From Puia dinghuensis (lineage in GTDB: Bacteria > Bacteroidota > Bacteroidia > Chitinophagales > Chitinophagaceae), in NCBI RefSeq assembly GCF_014642875.1, contig NZ_BMJC01000001.1:353335-417334 (forward strand): 64,000 nucleotides of DNA, in the 5' to 3' direction. Shown here one piece after another: positions 16,732 to 26,137 of this stretch. Position 1 is the stretch's first letter. The number at the start of each line of letters is the position of its first letter. The notes beneath the pieces are model-generated. The model had not been told where the DNA came from. It searched no databases and saw only the letters and a list, made by a program, of their open reading frames with translations. The translations under genes and the position numbers were made by a program.

Positions 16732-18171
16732 ATGTCACAGAAAAAAAATTTGATACCCGGCAAGCTGCAAGCCTCCCGCCGCGAGTTCCTGCGTGGTACC
16801 GCGATGGCAGCAACCGGTTTTTTCATCGTACCCCGGCATGTTCTCGGGAGGGGTTTCCTCGCACCCAGTGACCGGCTGACGGTTGCTGCTATTGGCGCCG
16901 GTGGCAAGGGCCACGACGACCTTAGAAATTTTTATGGCAGCGGGAAAGTAGATGTCGCCTATCTCTGCGATGTCGATGACCGCCAGGCCGCGAATTCCAT
17001 CAAGGAATACCCAAAGGCGAAATACTACAAGGATTTCCGGGAGATGCTGGACAAGGAGCATAAGCACTTCGATGCGGTATCCGTGTCCACGCCCGATAAT
17101 ATCCATGCGGTGGCGGCGATTGCCGCCATGCAGCTGAACAAGCATGTGTATGTACAGAAGCCGATGACGCATGATATCTACGAGGCCCGGATGCTCACCG
17201 AGGCCGCCAAGCGGTACAAGGTGGTGGCCCAGATGGGAAACCAGGGATCGTCGGGCGACGGGGTGCGGCTGATGCAGGAGTGGTATAATGCGGGGCTCAT
17301 CGGGGATGCCACGGCCATCCACGTGTGGACGAACCGGCCGGTGTGGCCGCAGGGGCTGGCGAAGCCAACGGGAACGGAAACGATACCTACTGAGCTGAAT
17401 TGGGATCTGTGGCAGGGGCCGGCCCAGGCAGACGATTATCATAAGGCTTACCTGCCGTTCAACTGGCGGGGCTGGTGGGCGTACGGAACGGGCGCCCTTG
17501 GCGATATGGGTTGTCACCTGATCGATCCGCCCTTCAAAACGGTGGGGCTCGGCTATCCCAACGCGGTGGAGTGCAGTGTCGCTTCCACCTATGAGGTCAT
17601 GTGGAACCCTGTGTTCCATCCCGAGAGCTGCCCGGTGTCCTCCTATGTGAAGATGAACTTCCCGGGTAAGCCAGGTAAGCCGGATGTGGCGTTGCACTGG
17701 ATGGACGGTGGGATCCGGCCTGTACGGCCCGATGAGCTGGGCGCCGACGAGCCGATGGGCAATTCCGATGGAGGAGCGATCATCACCGGCACGAAGGGCA
17801 AGATCATGTGCAGTTGTTACGGCGCCGATCCTAAGTTATTGCCTACTTCGCGGATGTCAGAGGCAGCCAATGTACCGCAGACCCTTGCCCGGGTGCCGGA
17901 GGGGCACTATGTACAGTGGGTGAATGCCTGTATCGCGGGGTATGGCCAAAAGCAGCTGAGCTCACCTTTCGAATATGCAGGACCGTTGACGGAGACGATC
18001 CTGATGGGCAACCTGGCGCTGAGAAGTTATATGATCAAGGATGCGAACGGGCATTTCCCCGGCAGGAAGAAGCTGCTCTGGGATGCGGAGAATATGAAGA
18101 TCACGAATTTCGACGAGGCCAACCAGTTTGTGAAGCGAGAGTACCGGCAGGGCTGGAAACTGGGAATGTAA
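16732..18171 (+). CDS. Tat-exported Gfo/Idh/MocA-family oxidoreductase
   Basis: 479 aa. A twin-arginine signal (SRREFLRGTAMAATGFFIV, Arg16-Arg17) shows export in folded form. The Rossmann domain follows (LTVAAIGAGGKGHDDL) with the conserved VYVQKPMTHD near residue 140, where the Lys contributes to catalysis. The C-terminal part (about 190-440) has the second-domain fold with WRGWWAYGTGALGDMGCHLID. Such periplasmic enzymes carry tightly bound NAD(P) and act on sugars or sugar derivatives, sometimes glycan modification. The substrate here is not evident. The gene is monocistronic between two terminators. Confidence 0.92.
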   Translation: MSQKKNLIPGKLQASRREFLRGTAMAATGFFIVPRHVLGRGFLAPSDRLTVAAIGAGGKGHDDLRNFYGSGKVDVAYLCDVDDRQAANSIKEYPKAKYYKDFREMLDKEHKHFDAVSVSTPDNIHAVAAIAAMQLNKHVYVQKPMTHDIYEARMLTEAAKRYKVVAQMGNQGSSGDGVRLMQEWYNAGLIGDATAIHVWTNRPVWPQGLAKPTGTETIPTELNWDLWQGPAQADDYHKAYLPFNWRGWWAYGTGALGDMGCHLIDPPFKTVGLGYPNAVECSVASTYEVMWNPVFHPESCPVSSYVKMNFPGKPGKPDVALHWMDGGIRPVRPDELGADEPMGNSDGGAIITGTKGKIMCSCYGADPKLLPTSRMSEAANVPQTLARVPEGHYVQWVNACIAGYGQKQLSSPFEYAGPLTETILMGNLALRSYMIKDANGHFPGRKKLLWDAENMKITNFDEANQFVKREYRQGWKLGM

Positions 18172-18178
18172 TTTCTCT

Positions 18179-18206
18179 AAGGCCTCACCTGACGGTGGGG
18201 CCTTTT
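18179..18206 (+). terminator. Rho-independent terminator after the Gfo/Idh gene
   Basis: An 11-bp stem (18179-18189/18194-18204, one G-U pair) with a TGAC loop is followed by TTTT. It lies between convergent genes and may serve both. Confidence 0.75.
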
Positions 18207-18210
18207 AGTC

Positions 18211-19083
18211 TTAGTCTGAAAGAAGTTTTGCGAGATCGAGGAGCTCTTTTTGTTTGTATGCGTTGCGTTCGTTGTCGAAGCATTTGCTGAATTCCTCCAG
18301 AACATTTTGGATAATGCGGTTGTGTGAAAGGGGCTTGAAATAAGAAGCCACGGGCGGGACGGAGATGCGTTTGAAATAGCTTTCCACGTCCTTGTGAGAG
18401 AAGACCTGACCGCTGGTGGGGTCGATGAAAAATTCGATGCGCTGCAGAGGACTCAGCTTCTCCGGATTCTCATCGTAATAGGGTTTTATATAGGCCAGCA
18501 CGAATTGGCGGGGAATATTGATCGCCTTTACCGGGATATCCAGCAATTCGCTGAGCAGGAGGTAGAGGACGCCGTTGGTGATGGAATTGCCGCGTTTGGT
18601 TTCGATGAGTTTGTTGATCAGGAATTCTTCGGGGTGCTGATAGGCTACTTCGGTCCCCTTCAATCCATAATAATTGTATAGGATGCTGGTGACGACGTGC
18701 ACCTGTTCGAGCGGGGTGAGATAGCTATTGAGTTCGAGCCAGATGTTGCGGCGGAGCTTTTCTACTTCCTGCAGCACCGGGGTAGTCACCAGTTCGGGGT
18801 ATTGGAATTTGGCCACCAGGAGGGAAGCAGTGAGCAGATCCTGGTAGCTGCTGCTTTTCCAGTGGGTGAAGTCTTCGGTAAGATCGTTGAAATGCAGTTT
18901 GTGGATCAGCAGTTCGATGCGTTCCTGCACGTCATTGCTGATGGTGTTCTCCCACAGATTCTCCAGGTTGGGGATGATGCCTCTTCCATAGCTGACGATG
19001 CGGCTACTGACGGAATCGAACACTTCCTGGTCGGGGTCGTCGATCAGATGGAATAGGGCTATTATTTCGTTGTTTTCCTGCAT
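18211..19083 (-). CDS. SirB1-like transglutaminase-core protein
   Basis: 290 aa from the ATG at 19083. The frame could open at 19167, but a TAGATTTG -7 element at 19099-19106 supports the shorter start. The protein belongs to the Transglut_core2/SirB1 group: a HEAT-like N-terminus (ALFHLIDDPDQEVFDSVSSRI), a helical middle (TPLEQVHVVTSILYNYYGLKG) and the core GNSITNGVLYLLLSELLDIPVKA with an Asn where active transglutaminases have Cys. A later conserved piece is RIEFFIDPTSGQVF. The missing Cys suggests a non-catalytic protein. It sits next to topA on the same strand, 150 nt apart. Function unknown. Confidence 0.85.
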   Translation of the reverse strand: MQENNEIIALFHLIDDPDQEVFDSVSSRIVSYGRGIIPNLENLWENTISNDVQERIELLIHKLHFNDLTEDFTHWKSSSYQDLLTASLLVAKFQYPELVTTPVLQEVEKLRRNIWLELNSYLTPLEQVHVVTSILYNYYGLKGTEVAYQHPEEFLINKLIETKRGNSITNGVLYLLLSELLDIPVKAINIPRQFVLAYIKPYYDENPEKLSPLQRIEFFIDPTSGQVFSHKDVESYFKRISVPPVASYFKPLSHNRIIQNVLEEFSKCFDNERNAYKQKELLDLAKLLSD

Positions 19084-19098
19084 GGTTTTTCGCCTTCT

Positions 19099-19106
19099 CA
19101 AATCTA
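19099..19106 (-). promoter_or_regulatory. -7 element upstream of the SirB1-like gene
   Basis: TAGATTTG on the minus strand matches TAnnTTTG, 15 nt before the chosen ATG at 19083. The leader would be about 9 nt. Confidence 0.45.
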
Positions 19107-19233
19107 CGATGGAATCCGGTTCCAAGATCGGAGAAGTTGATAAGAGTTTAGAGGACTTATTATCCACACTAACGCCCTAAATGTTCATTAAATTGTGTGC
19201 CAAGGCCCTGCAGGAAGCGATAGGGGCTGCGGA

Positions 19234-21585
19234 TTAGCTGCTCTTTTTCTTGCGGGGCACCCTTTTGGGCGGGTTGGCCTTCACCTCTTCGATGATGGCC
19301 TTCACCTCTTCCAGGGTGAGGTCGGCTGCGGTTTCTTGTTTTTCTTTGGGAAGTTTGTAATTGCGCAACCCCTGCTTGATATACGGACCGTAGGGACCGC
19401 GCAGTAATTGTATCTTTTCTTTTTCAAAGACCTTGATGGTGCGCTGCTCTTTTGCCGCCCGCTTTTCGACGACGATGGGGGCAGCCTGGTCGTAAGTTAT
19501 CGTATATGGGTCGAATTCCTTGCCCAGCGAGTAGAATTTGCCGTCGTGGGCGATGTAGGGGCCAAAGCGGCCGATGTTCACCGTCACATCTTTTTCTTCG
19601 AAGGCGCCAAGATTCCGGGGCAGGCGGAACAGCTCCATTGCCTCGTCGTAGCTGATGGTCTCGATACTTTGGGTATTCTTCAGTTTGGCAAAGCGCGGTT
19701 TCTCTTCGTCGTTGACATCGCCGATCTGCACCATGGGACCATAGCGACCCATGCGGGCGACGACCTTTTTGCCGCTGGCCGGGTCGATGCCCAATTCTCT
19801 TTCGCCTTTTATGCGTTCGGCATTCTCGATGGTATTCTCTACGTCTTTTTTGAAAGGGTTGTAGAAATCATCGATCATCTTGCTCCATTGCATCTTGCCC
19901 TGTGCGACCTCATCGAATTCCTCTTCGATGCGGGCCGTGAAATGGTAGTCCATGATGTCATCGAAGTACTGCTTGAGGAAGTCGGTGACCACCAGGCCTA
20001 AATCGGTGGGAAATAATTTTGCTTTTTCGGCGCCGGTGTTTTCCTGTTCGACGAGTTTTTCGATGTGGTCGTTCTTTAGCAGCAGGATGCGGAAATCTCT
20101 TTTTACGCCTTCCTTATCTCTTTTTTCGACATAGCCTCTTTTCAGGATGGTGGAAATAGTGGGGGCATAGGTGGAGGGACGGCCGATGCCGAGCTCTTCC
20201 AGTTTCTTTACGAGGGAGGCTTCGGTGTAGCGAGGCTGGGGGCGCGAAAAGCGTTCGACGGCCCGCATTTCCTTCAGCGGGAGCTTTTGTCCGACGGTGA
20301 GGGGCGGGAGCATGCCTTCCTGGCCTTCTTCGCCGTCTTCGACAATATCGTCGTCGTCGCGATCTTCCCGGTATACTTTCAGGAAGCCATCGAACTTCAG
20401 CACTTCCCCGCTGGCAGTGAGCTCTTCCTTATTGGTGCTGATCCGAACCTTTGCGGTGGTCTTTTCCAGTTCGGCGTCTGCCATCTGGCTGGCCATGGTC
20501 CTTTTCCAGATGAGTTCGTAGAGCCGGCGGACGTCAGCATCATCGACAGTGAGGGCATCCATATAGGTGGGTCGGATGGCTTCGTGGGCTTCTTGGGCGG
20601 ATTCGTTTTTGTTCTTGAATTTCCGGGCCTGGTGATATTTATCCCCGTATTGGCTTTTGATCTGGTTGGCGGCGGCATCCATGGCGAGATCGCTCAGGTT
20701 GACGCTGTCGGTACGCATATAGGTGATCTTACCGCTTTCATAGAGCTTCTGGGCCAATAACATGGTGCGGCTGACCGAGTACCCCAGTTTGCGGCTGGCT
20801 TCCTGTTGGAGGGTGGAGGTCGTGAAGGGTGCTGCCGGGGTCTTTTTGCCGGGTTTTACCTGGATATCAGAGACCGTATAATCGGCCTTGAAACAGCTTT
20901 GAAGGAATTTTTCGGCGTTTTCGGCTGAGTTTTGCTTCTTACCTTCGGCGGAGAAGGTGACGGCCTTGCCGGTGACATCCTTTGCCGTGAAAAGCCCTTC
21001 TATTTTGAAGGAGCTGACGGCGGTGAAGGCGTTGATCTCTCTTTCGCGTTCGGCGATGATGCGGACGGCCACGCTTTGTACCCTGCCAGCGCTGAGGTTG
21101 TTCTTCATGCTCATCTTGCGCCAGAGGACGGGGCTGAGCTCGAAGCCTACGATGCGGTCGAGCACCCGGCGGGCTTGCTGGGCGTTGACCAGATTCATGT
21201 CTACCGTCCTGGGCCGGTTGACGGCCGACTGGATGGCGGGTTTTGTTATCTCATGGAAGACGATGCGTTTGGTAGTACCGGGGTCGAGGCCCAGGACCTC
21301 GCATAGATGCCAGGAAATGGCTTCTCCTTCGCGGTCCTCATCAGTCGCGAGCCAGACCTCGCCAGACTTCTTGGCGATGGATTTTAACTCCTTGACAACC
21401 TTTTCTTTATCTTGAGGGACGATATAGCGAGGGCGATAATTATTCTTTATGTCGATACCCATGTCATCTTTCTCGAGGTCGCGGATATGTCCATAACAGC
21501 TCTTTACTTCGAAATCCTCTCCCAGTATCTTCTCTATGGTCTTGGCTTTCGCCGGAGACTCCACAATTAATAGATTTTTGGCCAT
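19234..21585 (-). CDS. topA: DNA topoisomerase I
   Basis: 783 aa. The Toprim domain is at the N-terminus (LLIVESPAKAKTIEKILG, then the DEDREGEAISWH acidic cluster). The gate and central domains hold active-site Tyr289 (ITYMRTDSVNLS). The C-terminus lacks Cys4 zinc ribbons and instead has three Topo_C repeats (GRYGPMVQIG, GRFGPYIAHDGK, GPYGPYIKQG), then a Lys/Arg-rich tail (PKRVPRKKKSS). This is the usual arrangement in Bacteroidota. It relaxes negative supercoils through a transient 5'-phosphotyrosine link. Cytosolic, essential housekeeping gene. Confidence 0.97.
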   Translation of the reverse strand: MAKNLLIVESPAKAKTIEKILGEDFEVKSCYGHIRDLEKDDMGIDIKNNYRPRYIVPQDKEKVVKELKSIAKKSGEVWLATDEDREGEAISWHLCEVLGLDPGTTKRIVFHEITKPAIQSAVNRPRTVDMNLVNAQQARRVLDRIVGFELSPVLWRKMSMKNNLSAGRVQSVAVRIIAEREREINAFTAVSSFKIEGLFTAKDVTGKAVTFSAEGKKQNSAENAEKFLQSCFKADYTVSDIQVKPGKKTPAAPFTTSTLQQEASRKLGYSVSRTMLLAQKLYESGKITYMRTDSVNLSDLAMDAAANQIKSQYGDKYHQARKFKNKNESAQEAHEAIRPTYMDALTVDDADVRRLYELIWKRTMASQMADAELEKTTAKVRISTNKEELTASGEVLKFDGFLKVYREDRDDDDIVEDGEEGQEGMLPPLTVGQKLPLKEMRAVERFSRPQPRYTEASLVKKLEELGIGRPSTYAPTISTILKRGYVEKRDKEGVKRDFRILLLKNDHIEKLVEQENTGAEKAKLFPTDLGLVVTDFLKQYFDDIMDYHFTARIEEEFDEVAQGKMQWSKMIDDFYNPFKKDVENTIENAERIKGERELGIDPASGKKVVARMGRYGPMVQIGDVNDEEKPRFAKLKNTQSIETISYDEAMELFRLPRNLGAFEEKDVTVNIGRFGPYIAHDGKFYSLGKEFDPYTITYDQAAPIVVEKRAAKEQRTIKVFEKEKIQLLRGPYGPYIKQGLRNYKLPKEKQETAADLTLEEVKAIIEEVKANPPKRVPRKKKSS

Positions 21586-21779
21586 GTATTATAAATAGAT
21601 CGGTGCAATTTTACAGTATAACCTTCATATTAAAAAATCAGCCGGAACGGGTGGAGGGTGTCCGGGTCACCGCGCCTTTTTCATTTGTGCTGATAATCAA
21701 TTATTTATAGACGGGTAAGAATGGGAAGTTATAAGTTTATGAACACAATTGGGGGTGTGGTTGTTCAAAATGGCGTATT

Positions 21780-22532
21780 TTGTTCATCAAATCTGATGCC
21801 GTGACTCACCCACCACCTCTTTATTCCATATTTCCCCTGGGTGATTCGGCTATTACCATCGATCTTGGTAATTGCATTGATGAACAGCGTAATATAAAAG
21901 CATTAGCCCTTCATGACTGGTTGCAGGCCCATCGTTTTCCGGGAATCCAGGATATAATAATGGCGTATAGTTCGGTGTCGGTCTTTTATGATCCGGCATT
22001 GGTTGCGGCCAGTGGCGTAAATGGCCATCATAGGGTGTACAATTGGCTGGAAGGGTTGTTGCAACGCGCCTGGCAGGAGGTGGATGATGCGTACAAGGGG
22101 CCGGACGGGCAATTCTTTCGCATCCCTGTTTGCTATGAGGGGGAGTATGCGCCCGACCTGCAATGGGTGGCGGCGCAGCAAGGGCTAACGCCAAAGGAGG
22201 TTATCGATATTCATGTGGCGAGTACCTACCGGGTCTATATGGTCGGGTTTCTGCCGGGTTTTCCGTACCTGGGGACGGTTGACCGGCGGTTGCAGCTTCC
22301 GCGGAAGCCGCAACCGGTGACTGTCGTTGCCGGGGGTGTAGGAATTGCAGGCATGCAGACGGGGATCTACCCGCTAACCAGCCCGGGGGGATGGCAGATC
22401 ATTGGCCGGACACCGGTGAAGCTCTTTGACGTGGAGGCAGACCCGCCGATTCGGTTGCAGGCAGGAGATAATGTTCAGTTTTACCCGGTTTCGGCCAAAG
22501 CTTTCAGAGATATGTCCGGGCGTCCCGGATAG
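21780..22532 (+). CDS. pxpB: 5-oxoprolinase subunit PxpB
   Basis: 250 aa if read from TTG at 21780; a GTG at 21801 would give 243 aa and starts just before the conserved PLGDSAITIDLG. There is no ATG option. The protein is of the KipI/PxpB (CT_C_D) family: LGDSAITIDLG at the start, VYMVGFLPGFPYLGTVDRRL in the middle and GGVGIAGMQTGIYPLTSPGGWQIIGRTP at the end. With PxpC and PxpA it hydrolyses 5-oxoproline (pyroglutamate), a glutamine degradation product, to glutamate using ATP. It is followed by pxpC (132 nt gap) and pxpA. Older annotations may call it a kinase inhibitor or allophanate hydrolase subunit. Confidence 0.92.
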   Translation: MFIKSDAVTHPPPLYSIFPLGDSAITIDLGNCIDEQRNIKALALHDWLQAHRFPGIQDIIMAYSSVSVFYDPALVAASGVNGHHRVYNWLEGLLQRAWQEVDDAYKGPDGQFFRIPVCYEGEYAPDLQWVAAQQGLTPKEVIDIHVASTYRVYMVGFLPGFPYLGTVDRRLQLPRKPQPVTVVAGGVGIAGMQTGIYPLTSPGGWQIIGRTPVKLFDVEADPPIRLQAGDNVQFYPVSAKAFRDMSGRPG

Positions 22533-22664
22533 TAAGCCTTTTAAATAATCGGTTATGGTTGGGGTTTCTTAATTTAGTAGCTTCGACGACTTGCTTCCTA
22601 TGCGCCGCTTAATCCTTGCCTGCTGAAGCCTTTGTTGCGACCCCACCTCAAATTATAATGCGCT

Positions 22665-23660
22665 ATGGCTTTTTCCATTATTAAGCCCGGTTTGCTCGAT
22701 ACGATTCAGGATCTGGGCAGACACGGTTTCGGTAATTGGGGCGTCAGCCCAGGCGGTGCGATGGATCCCTACGCAGCCCAGGTAGCCAACCTGCTGGTGG
22801 GCAATGACAAGCAGGAAGCAGTGATGGAGATTCATTTTCCTGGTCCGCAGATACTTTTCGAGCAGAATACGCTTATTGCGATAACCGGCGCCGATTTCTC
22901 CCCTACGATCAATGATGAAGCGATTCCCCGATGGCAGCCCGTTGTGGTGAGGAAGAATACAGTACTTCATTTTCCTTCCCTGATACAGGGGGGGAGATGC
23001 TATCTCAGCGTGCACGGGGGCTATTGCCTGAAAAAGTGGCTCAACAGCTATAGTACGAATCTAAAAGCGGGGAATGGCGGCTGGCATGGGCTGGCGTTGA
23101 AGAAGGGGGATGAGCTGCCCTTCAACGAGAACACCATCTATTTTGCGGGACTGTTGAAAGATGAGAGCAATTTCGAGACCCTGCCCTGGCGGGTCAACAC
23201 CGATAAGGCCTATCAATACCCGCATGAGATCGGGTTTATTCCCGGGCATGAATGGGATTTGTTGTCTGCGGGTACCCGGTGTAATTTCCTGGAGAATAAT
23301 TTCATGATCCATCCTTCGTCCGACCGGATGGGTTATCAGCTGAAGGGGGCGCCATTGGCGCTTGAACGGCCTGTCGAGCTGGTGACTTCCGCCGTGAGTT
23401 TTGGGACAGTGCAGCTGCTGCCCAACGGGCAGCTTATCGTGCTGATGGCCGATCATCAAACGACGGGAGGATATCCGCGCATCGCGCATGTCATCACGGC
23501 CCATCTGCCCAAATTAGCGCAGTTGCGGCCTTCCGATACGATACAATTCACATTGATGGACCTGGAGGCGGCCGAGCAGCTTCTCATCGCCCGCCAGAAA
23601 GAACTGCACATCCTGCAGCGTAGTTGCCTCGATCATTTAAATGAAATGGTGTGCGAGTAG
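22665..23660 (+). CDS. pxpC: 5-oxoprolinase subunit PxpC
   Basis: 331 aa, KipA/PxpC (CT_A_B) family. Signatures are FSIIKPGLLDTIQDLGRHGF and VSPGGAMDPYAAQVANLLVGN near the start, and DRMGYQLKG, VTSAVSFGTVQLLPNGQLIVLMAD and HQTTGGYPRIAHV in the second half. It forms the carboxyltransferase-like pair with PxpB. The 3' end overlaps pxpA by 10 nt, a sign of coupled translation. Biotin-dependent carboxylase names in databases reflect the family fold, not this gene's role. Confidence 0.93.
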   Translation: MAFSIIKPGLLDTIQDLGRHGFGNWGVSPGGAMDPYAAQVANLLVGNDKQEAVMEIHFPGPQILFEQNTLIAITGADFSPTINDEAIPRWQPVVVRKNTVLHFPSLIQGGRCYLSVHGGYCLKKWLNSYSTNLKAGNGGWHGLALKKGDELPFNENTIYFAGLLKDESNFETLPWRVNTDKAYQYPHEIGFIPGHEWDLLSAGTRCNFLENNFMIHPSSDRMGYQLKGAPLALERPVELVTSAVSFGTVQLLPNGQLIVLMADHQTTGGYPRIAHVITAHLPKLAQLRPSDTIQFTLMDLEAAEQLLIARQKELHILQRSCLDHLNEMVCE

Positions 23661-24397
23661 ATCTCAATTGCGACATGGGAGAGGGGATCGAGACGGATGC
23701 GGCTATTTTTCCTTTTATCAGTAGTGCCAATATTGCCTGTGGCGCCCATGCGGGTGATGCCGATATCATGCGCAGGACGGTGGAGCTTGCGTTGCGCCAT
23801 GGGGTAGCCATTGGGGCGCATCCTTCCTATCCGGACAGGGCGCGGTTTGGCCGGGTGGATATCCTTGGAGAGGGATTGTCGATATCGCAGCTGGAAGACT
23901 CGCTGTATGAGCAGCTGCGGGTGCTCGATGAGGTGTGCAGGGGCCTGGGTGTGCATATGCACCATGTGAAGCCGCATGGCGCCTTGTATAACCGGGCGGC
24001 GAAGGATGCTGCGGTGAGTGAGCTGATCGCGCGGGCCGTGGCTGATTTCGACGGCTCGCTACTGTTATATGGGCTCAGTGGCAGCCTGATGGAGCCGGCG
24101 GCGGTTGCAGGGGGACTTGGTTTTGTGAGTGAGGTGTTTGCAGACCGGACCTACCGGTTCGATGGGAGCCTGACGCCGCGGACGGAGCCCGGTGCGCTCA
24201 TTACAGATGGTGCCGCGGCGGTGGCGCAGGTGCTTCGGCTAGTGGGGGAAGGCCGCGTAGTTACCGCGGGTGGTGAGATCGCAATCAAGGCCGAAACTGT
24301 TTGCCTGCATGGTGATGGGGCGCATGCGGTGGAGTTTGCAGAGTTGATCCATGGGGCGTTGCTGCGAGAAGGTGTCAATATAGCTGCGCCGATTTAG
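23651..24397 (+). CDS. pxpA: 5-oxoprolinase subunit PxpA (LamB/YcsF family)
   Basis: 248 aa from a GTG at 23651 inside the end of pxpC. The translation begins with the invariant VDLNCDMGEG. Other family features are ANIACGAHAGDADIMRRTVE, GAHPSYPDRARFGR, HVKPHGALYN and EVFADRTYRFDGSLTPR. It supplies the ATP-dependent part of 5-oxoproline hydrolysis. Three pxp genes in the order B-C-A on one strand make a complete enzyme. Cytosolic. Confidence 0.95.
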   Translation: MRVDLNCDMGEGIETDAAIFPFISSANIACGAHAGDADIMRRTVELALRHGVAIGAHPSYPDRARFGRVDILGEGLSISQLEDSLYEQLRVLDEVCRGLGVHMHHVKPHGALYNRAAKDAAVSELIARAVADFDGSLLLYGLSGSLMEPAAVAGGLGFVSEVFADRTYRFDGSLTPRTEPGALITDGAAAVAQVLRLVGEGRVVTAGGEIAIKAETVCLHGDGAHAVEFAELIHGALLREGVNIAAPI

Positions 24398-24507
24398 CGT
24401 TTCCTTTGCAATTTCCGCGGATTTTTCCCGTTATTTGCCTGTCCCCACTCCAACACAACGTAGGACGTCCGGCCGATATCGCCGGGCGTAAATCAATCAT
24501 TTAATTT

Positions 24508-25782
24508 ATGGCAACGACAACGACCGATGAAGGCCGGATGGAAGGCGGCTATACCTATGATTCCTTTACCGGGGTAGGCAGCCAGGCGAGGAAGCCGACC
24601 GAAAGGCATTTTTTGTGGTGGTGCAGCGGCGCCTACCAGGGGTTGCTGAAGGATTGTCCTTCCGAGCAGACCAAGTATGCCGGGCTGGGCGGCGTGTTGC
24701 TGGCGACCTTTGTGTTGGCGGCCCTTTCGGCGGGCTATGCGATCTATAGTGTGTTTGCCGACCCGGTATGGGCGGTATTATTTGCGCTCATCTGGGGGCT
24801 GATCATCTTCAACTTCGACCGCTTCCTGGTCTCGACGATGCGGAAATACGGGGTCTCACAGCGAAAGCAGCTGTGGATGGCGGCGCCGCGGCTGGCCCTG
24901 GCGCTGCTCATCGGATTTACTATCGCCCGGCCGCTGGAATTGAAAATCTTCGAGAAAGAGATCGACGTACAGCTGGCAGCCAACCGGCACCAGAAGTTGC
25001 TCATGAATGACAGCCTGCTGCAGGCCGAGAACCGCACCACCCTGGCGGCAGCACAACAGGAGCGGGACAGGCTTAGCGCGCGCAAGGCGGCGTTGGAGGA
25101 TACCCTTCATCAATTGCAACAGGATTATATCCGGGAAGCGGATGGGACGGGCGGATCGCAACGCCGGGGGATCGACAAGCTCACCCGGCTGAAGCAGCAG
25201 GCCTTTGAGTCGGCACTGCGACAATTTACGCCCGAGCTGCGTCAGCTGGAAGGGCAAATGCGTTACCAGGACAGCCTGATCGCGGGAGCGAATGCGGGGC
25301 GTGATCTCCGCAACCGCCAATATGAGGCGCAGGTGACGGCTGATGTAGGGTTCTTAGAACGGAACAAGGCTTTGTCCGACCTCTCAGCCCATGAGCCCAG
25401 CGTATTCTGGGCCAACCTGCTGCTGTCGCTGCTGATCATCCTGATCGAGACAGGGCCCATCCTGTCGAAGATGATCATGAATACCGGTCCGTACGATCTC
25501 GCTCTGGCTTCGATGGAACTGAAGCAGATGGCGGCGGCGGAGGATGGGATGCGCCGGGACAAGGAGTTGCGGCACGAAAAGCAGCAGGAAGTAAACGGCC
25601 GGCAGAAAGAAATGACGGCCGAGCTGCTGCAGCAGCTCTCGGCATTGCAGAAGAAGCACGTCAAAGAGGAGCTGGATCAGTGGGAGCGGGGAGAGGATAC
25701 TGTTCCGAAGCGGATGCCGCTGGAGGAGGTGACGCGGCGCATCAAAGAGCGGTATAGCTACCGGGGAGGAGATATTTTGTAG
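24508..25782 (+). CDS. DUF4407 membrane protein
   Basis: 424 aa. Four hydrophobic segments are visible: near 52-75 (LGGVLLATFVLAALSAGYAI), 78-98 (PVWAVLFALIWGLIIFNFDR), 123-145 (LALALLIGFTIARPLELKIF) and 300-322 (ANLLLSLLIILIETGPILSK). About 150 residues of charged coiled coil lie between the third and fourth, and a long charged C-terminal coil follows. This matches DUF4407. The motif NFDRFLVSTMRK after TM2 is characteristic. No function is established. It is co-directional with the RHS cluster but separated from it by 355 nt with a separate candidate promoter, so it is probably independent. Confidence 0.88.
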   Translation: MATTTTDEGRMEGGYTYDSFTGVGSQARKPTERHFLWWCSGAYQGLLKDCPSEQTKYAGLGGVLLATFVLAALSAGYAIYSVFADPVWAVLFALIWGLIIFNFDRFLVSTMRKYGVSQRKQLWMAAPRLALALLIGFTIARPLELKIFEKEIDVQLAANRHQKLLMNDSLLQAENRTTLAAAQQERDRLSARKAALEDTLHQLQQDYIREADGTGGSQRRGIDKLTRLKQQAFESALRQFTPELRQLEGQMRYQDSLIAGANAGRDLRNRQYEAQVTADVGFLERNKALSDLSAHEPSVFWANLLLSLLIILIETGPILSKMIMNTGPYDLALASMELKQMAAAEDGMRRDKELRHEKQQEVNGRQKEMTAELLQQLSALQKKHVKEELDQWERGEDTVPKRMPLEEVTRRIKERYSYRGGDIL

Positions 25783-26137
25783 AAAGGGTAAAAAAAAATT
25801 TGCACGCCGGTTGCCGATTCCTACACACTTATATTGTTTTATACACGCCTGTGAAATGGCCTGCCCCTGCATTGGATAACCGATAGCAATTCTCGGTGTA
25901 AAGCGCTATTTTTGATAGTAACACATCCTACCCTATAGATGGCCGTTCAAATTATGCGGCCCGTCGATGACGCCATAAACCATAAAACCTAATACCATGC
26001 TCCTGCTCGCCACACTTCCCGAGGACAGTTAAGTCTTTCTTTTCAGCAATTTTTTTTCGTGGATCACTGTTTTGCAGAGGGTATTACCGGTAGCCATCGG
26101 TGTGATGGGTATTGCCATTATCCTGAAATAAAATACA
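25783..26137. other. 355-nt gap upstream of the RHS cluster
   Basis: No intact gene is recognised. It contains a TATTTTTG -7 match at 25907-25914 (separate entry). It also has a 45-codon frame at 25997-26131 that begins MLLLATLPEDS, meets an in-frame TAA at 26030, and continues as a hydrophobic peptide ending VAIGVMGIAIILK. No hairpin with a T-tract marks the end of the DUF4407 gene. Confidence 0.4.
25907..25914 (+). promoter_or_regulatory. Candidate -7 element for the RHS cluster
   Basis: TATTTTTG matches TAnnTTTG. If used, transcription would start near 25921 and leave a leader of about 217 nt before the ATG at 26138. There is no TTTG at the standard -33 spacing. Confidence 0.35.
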
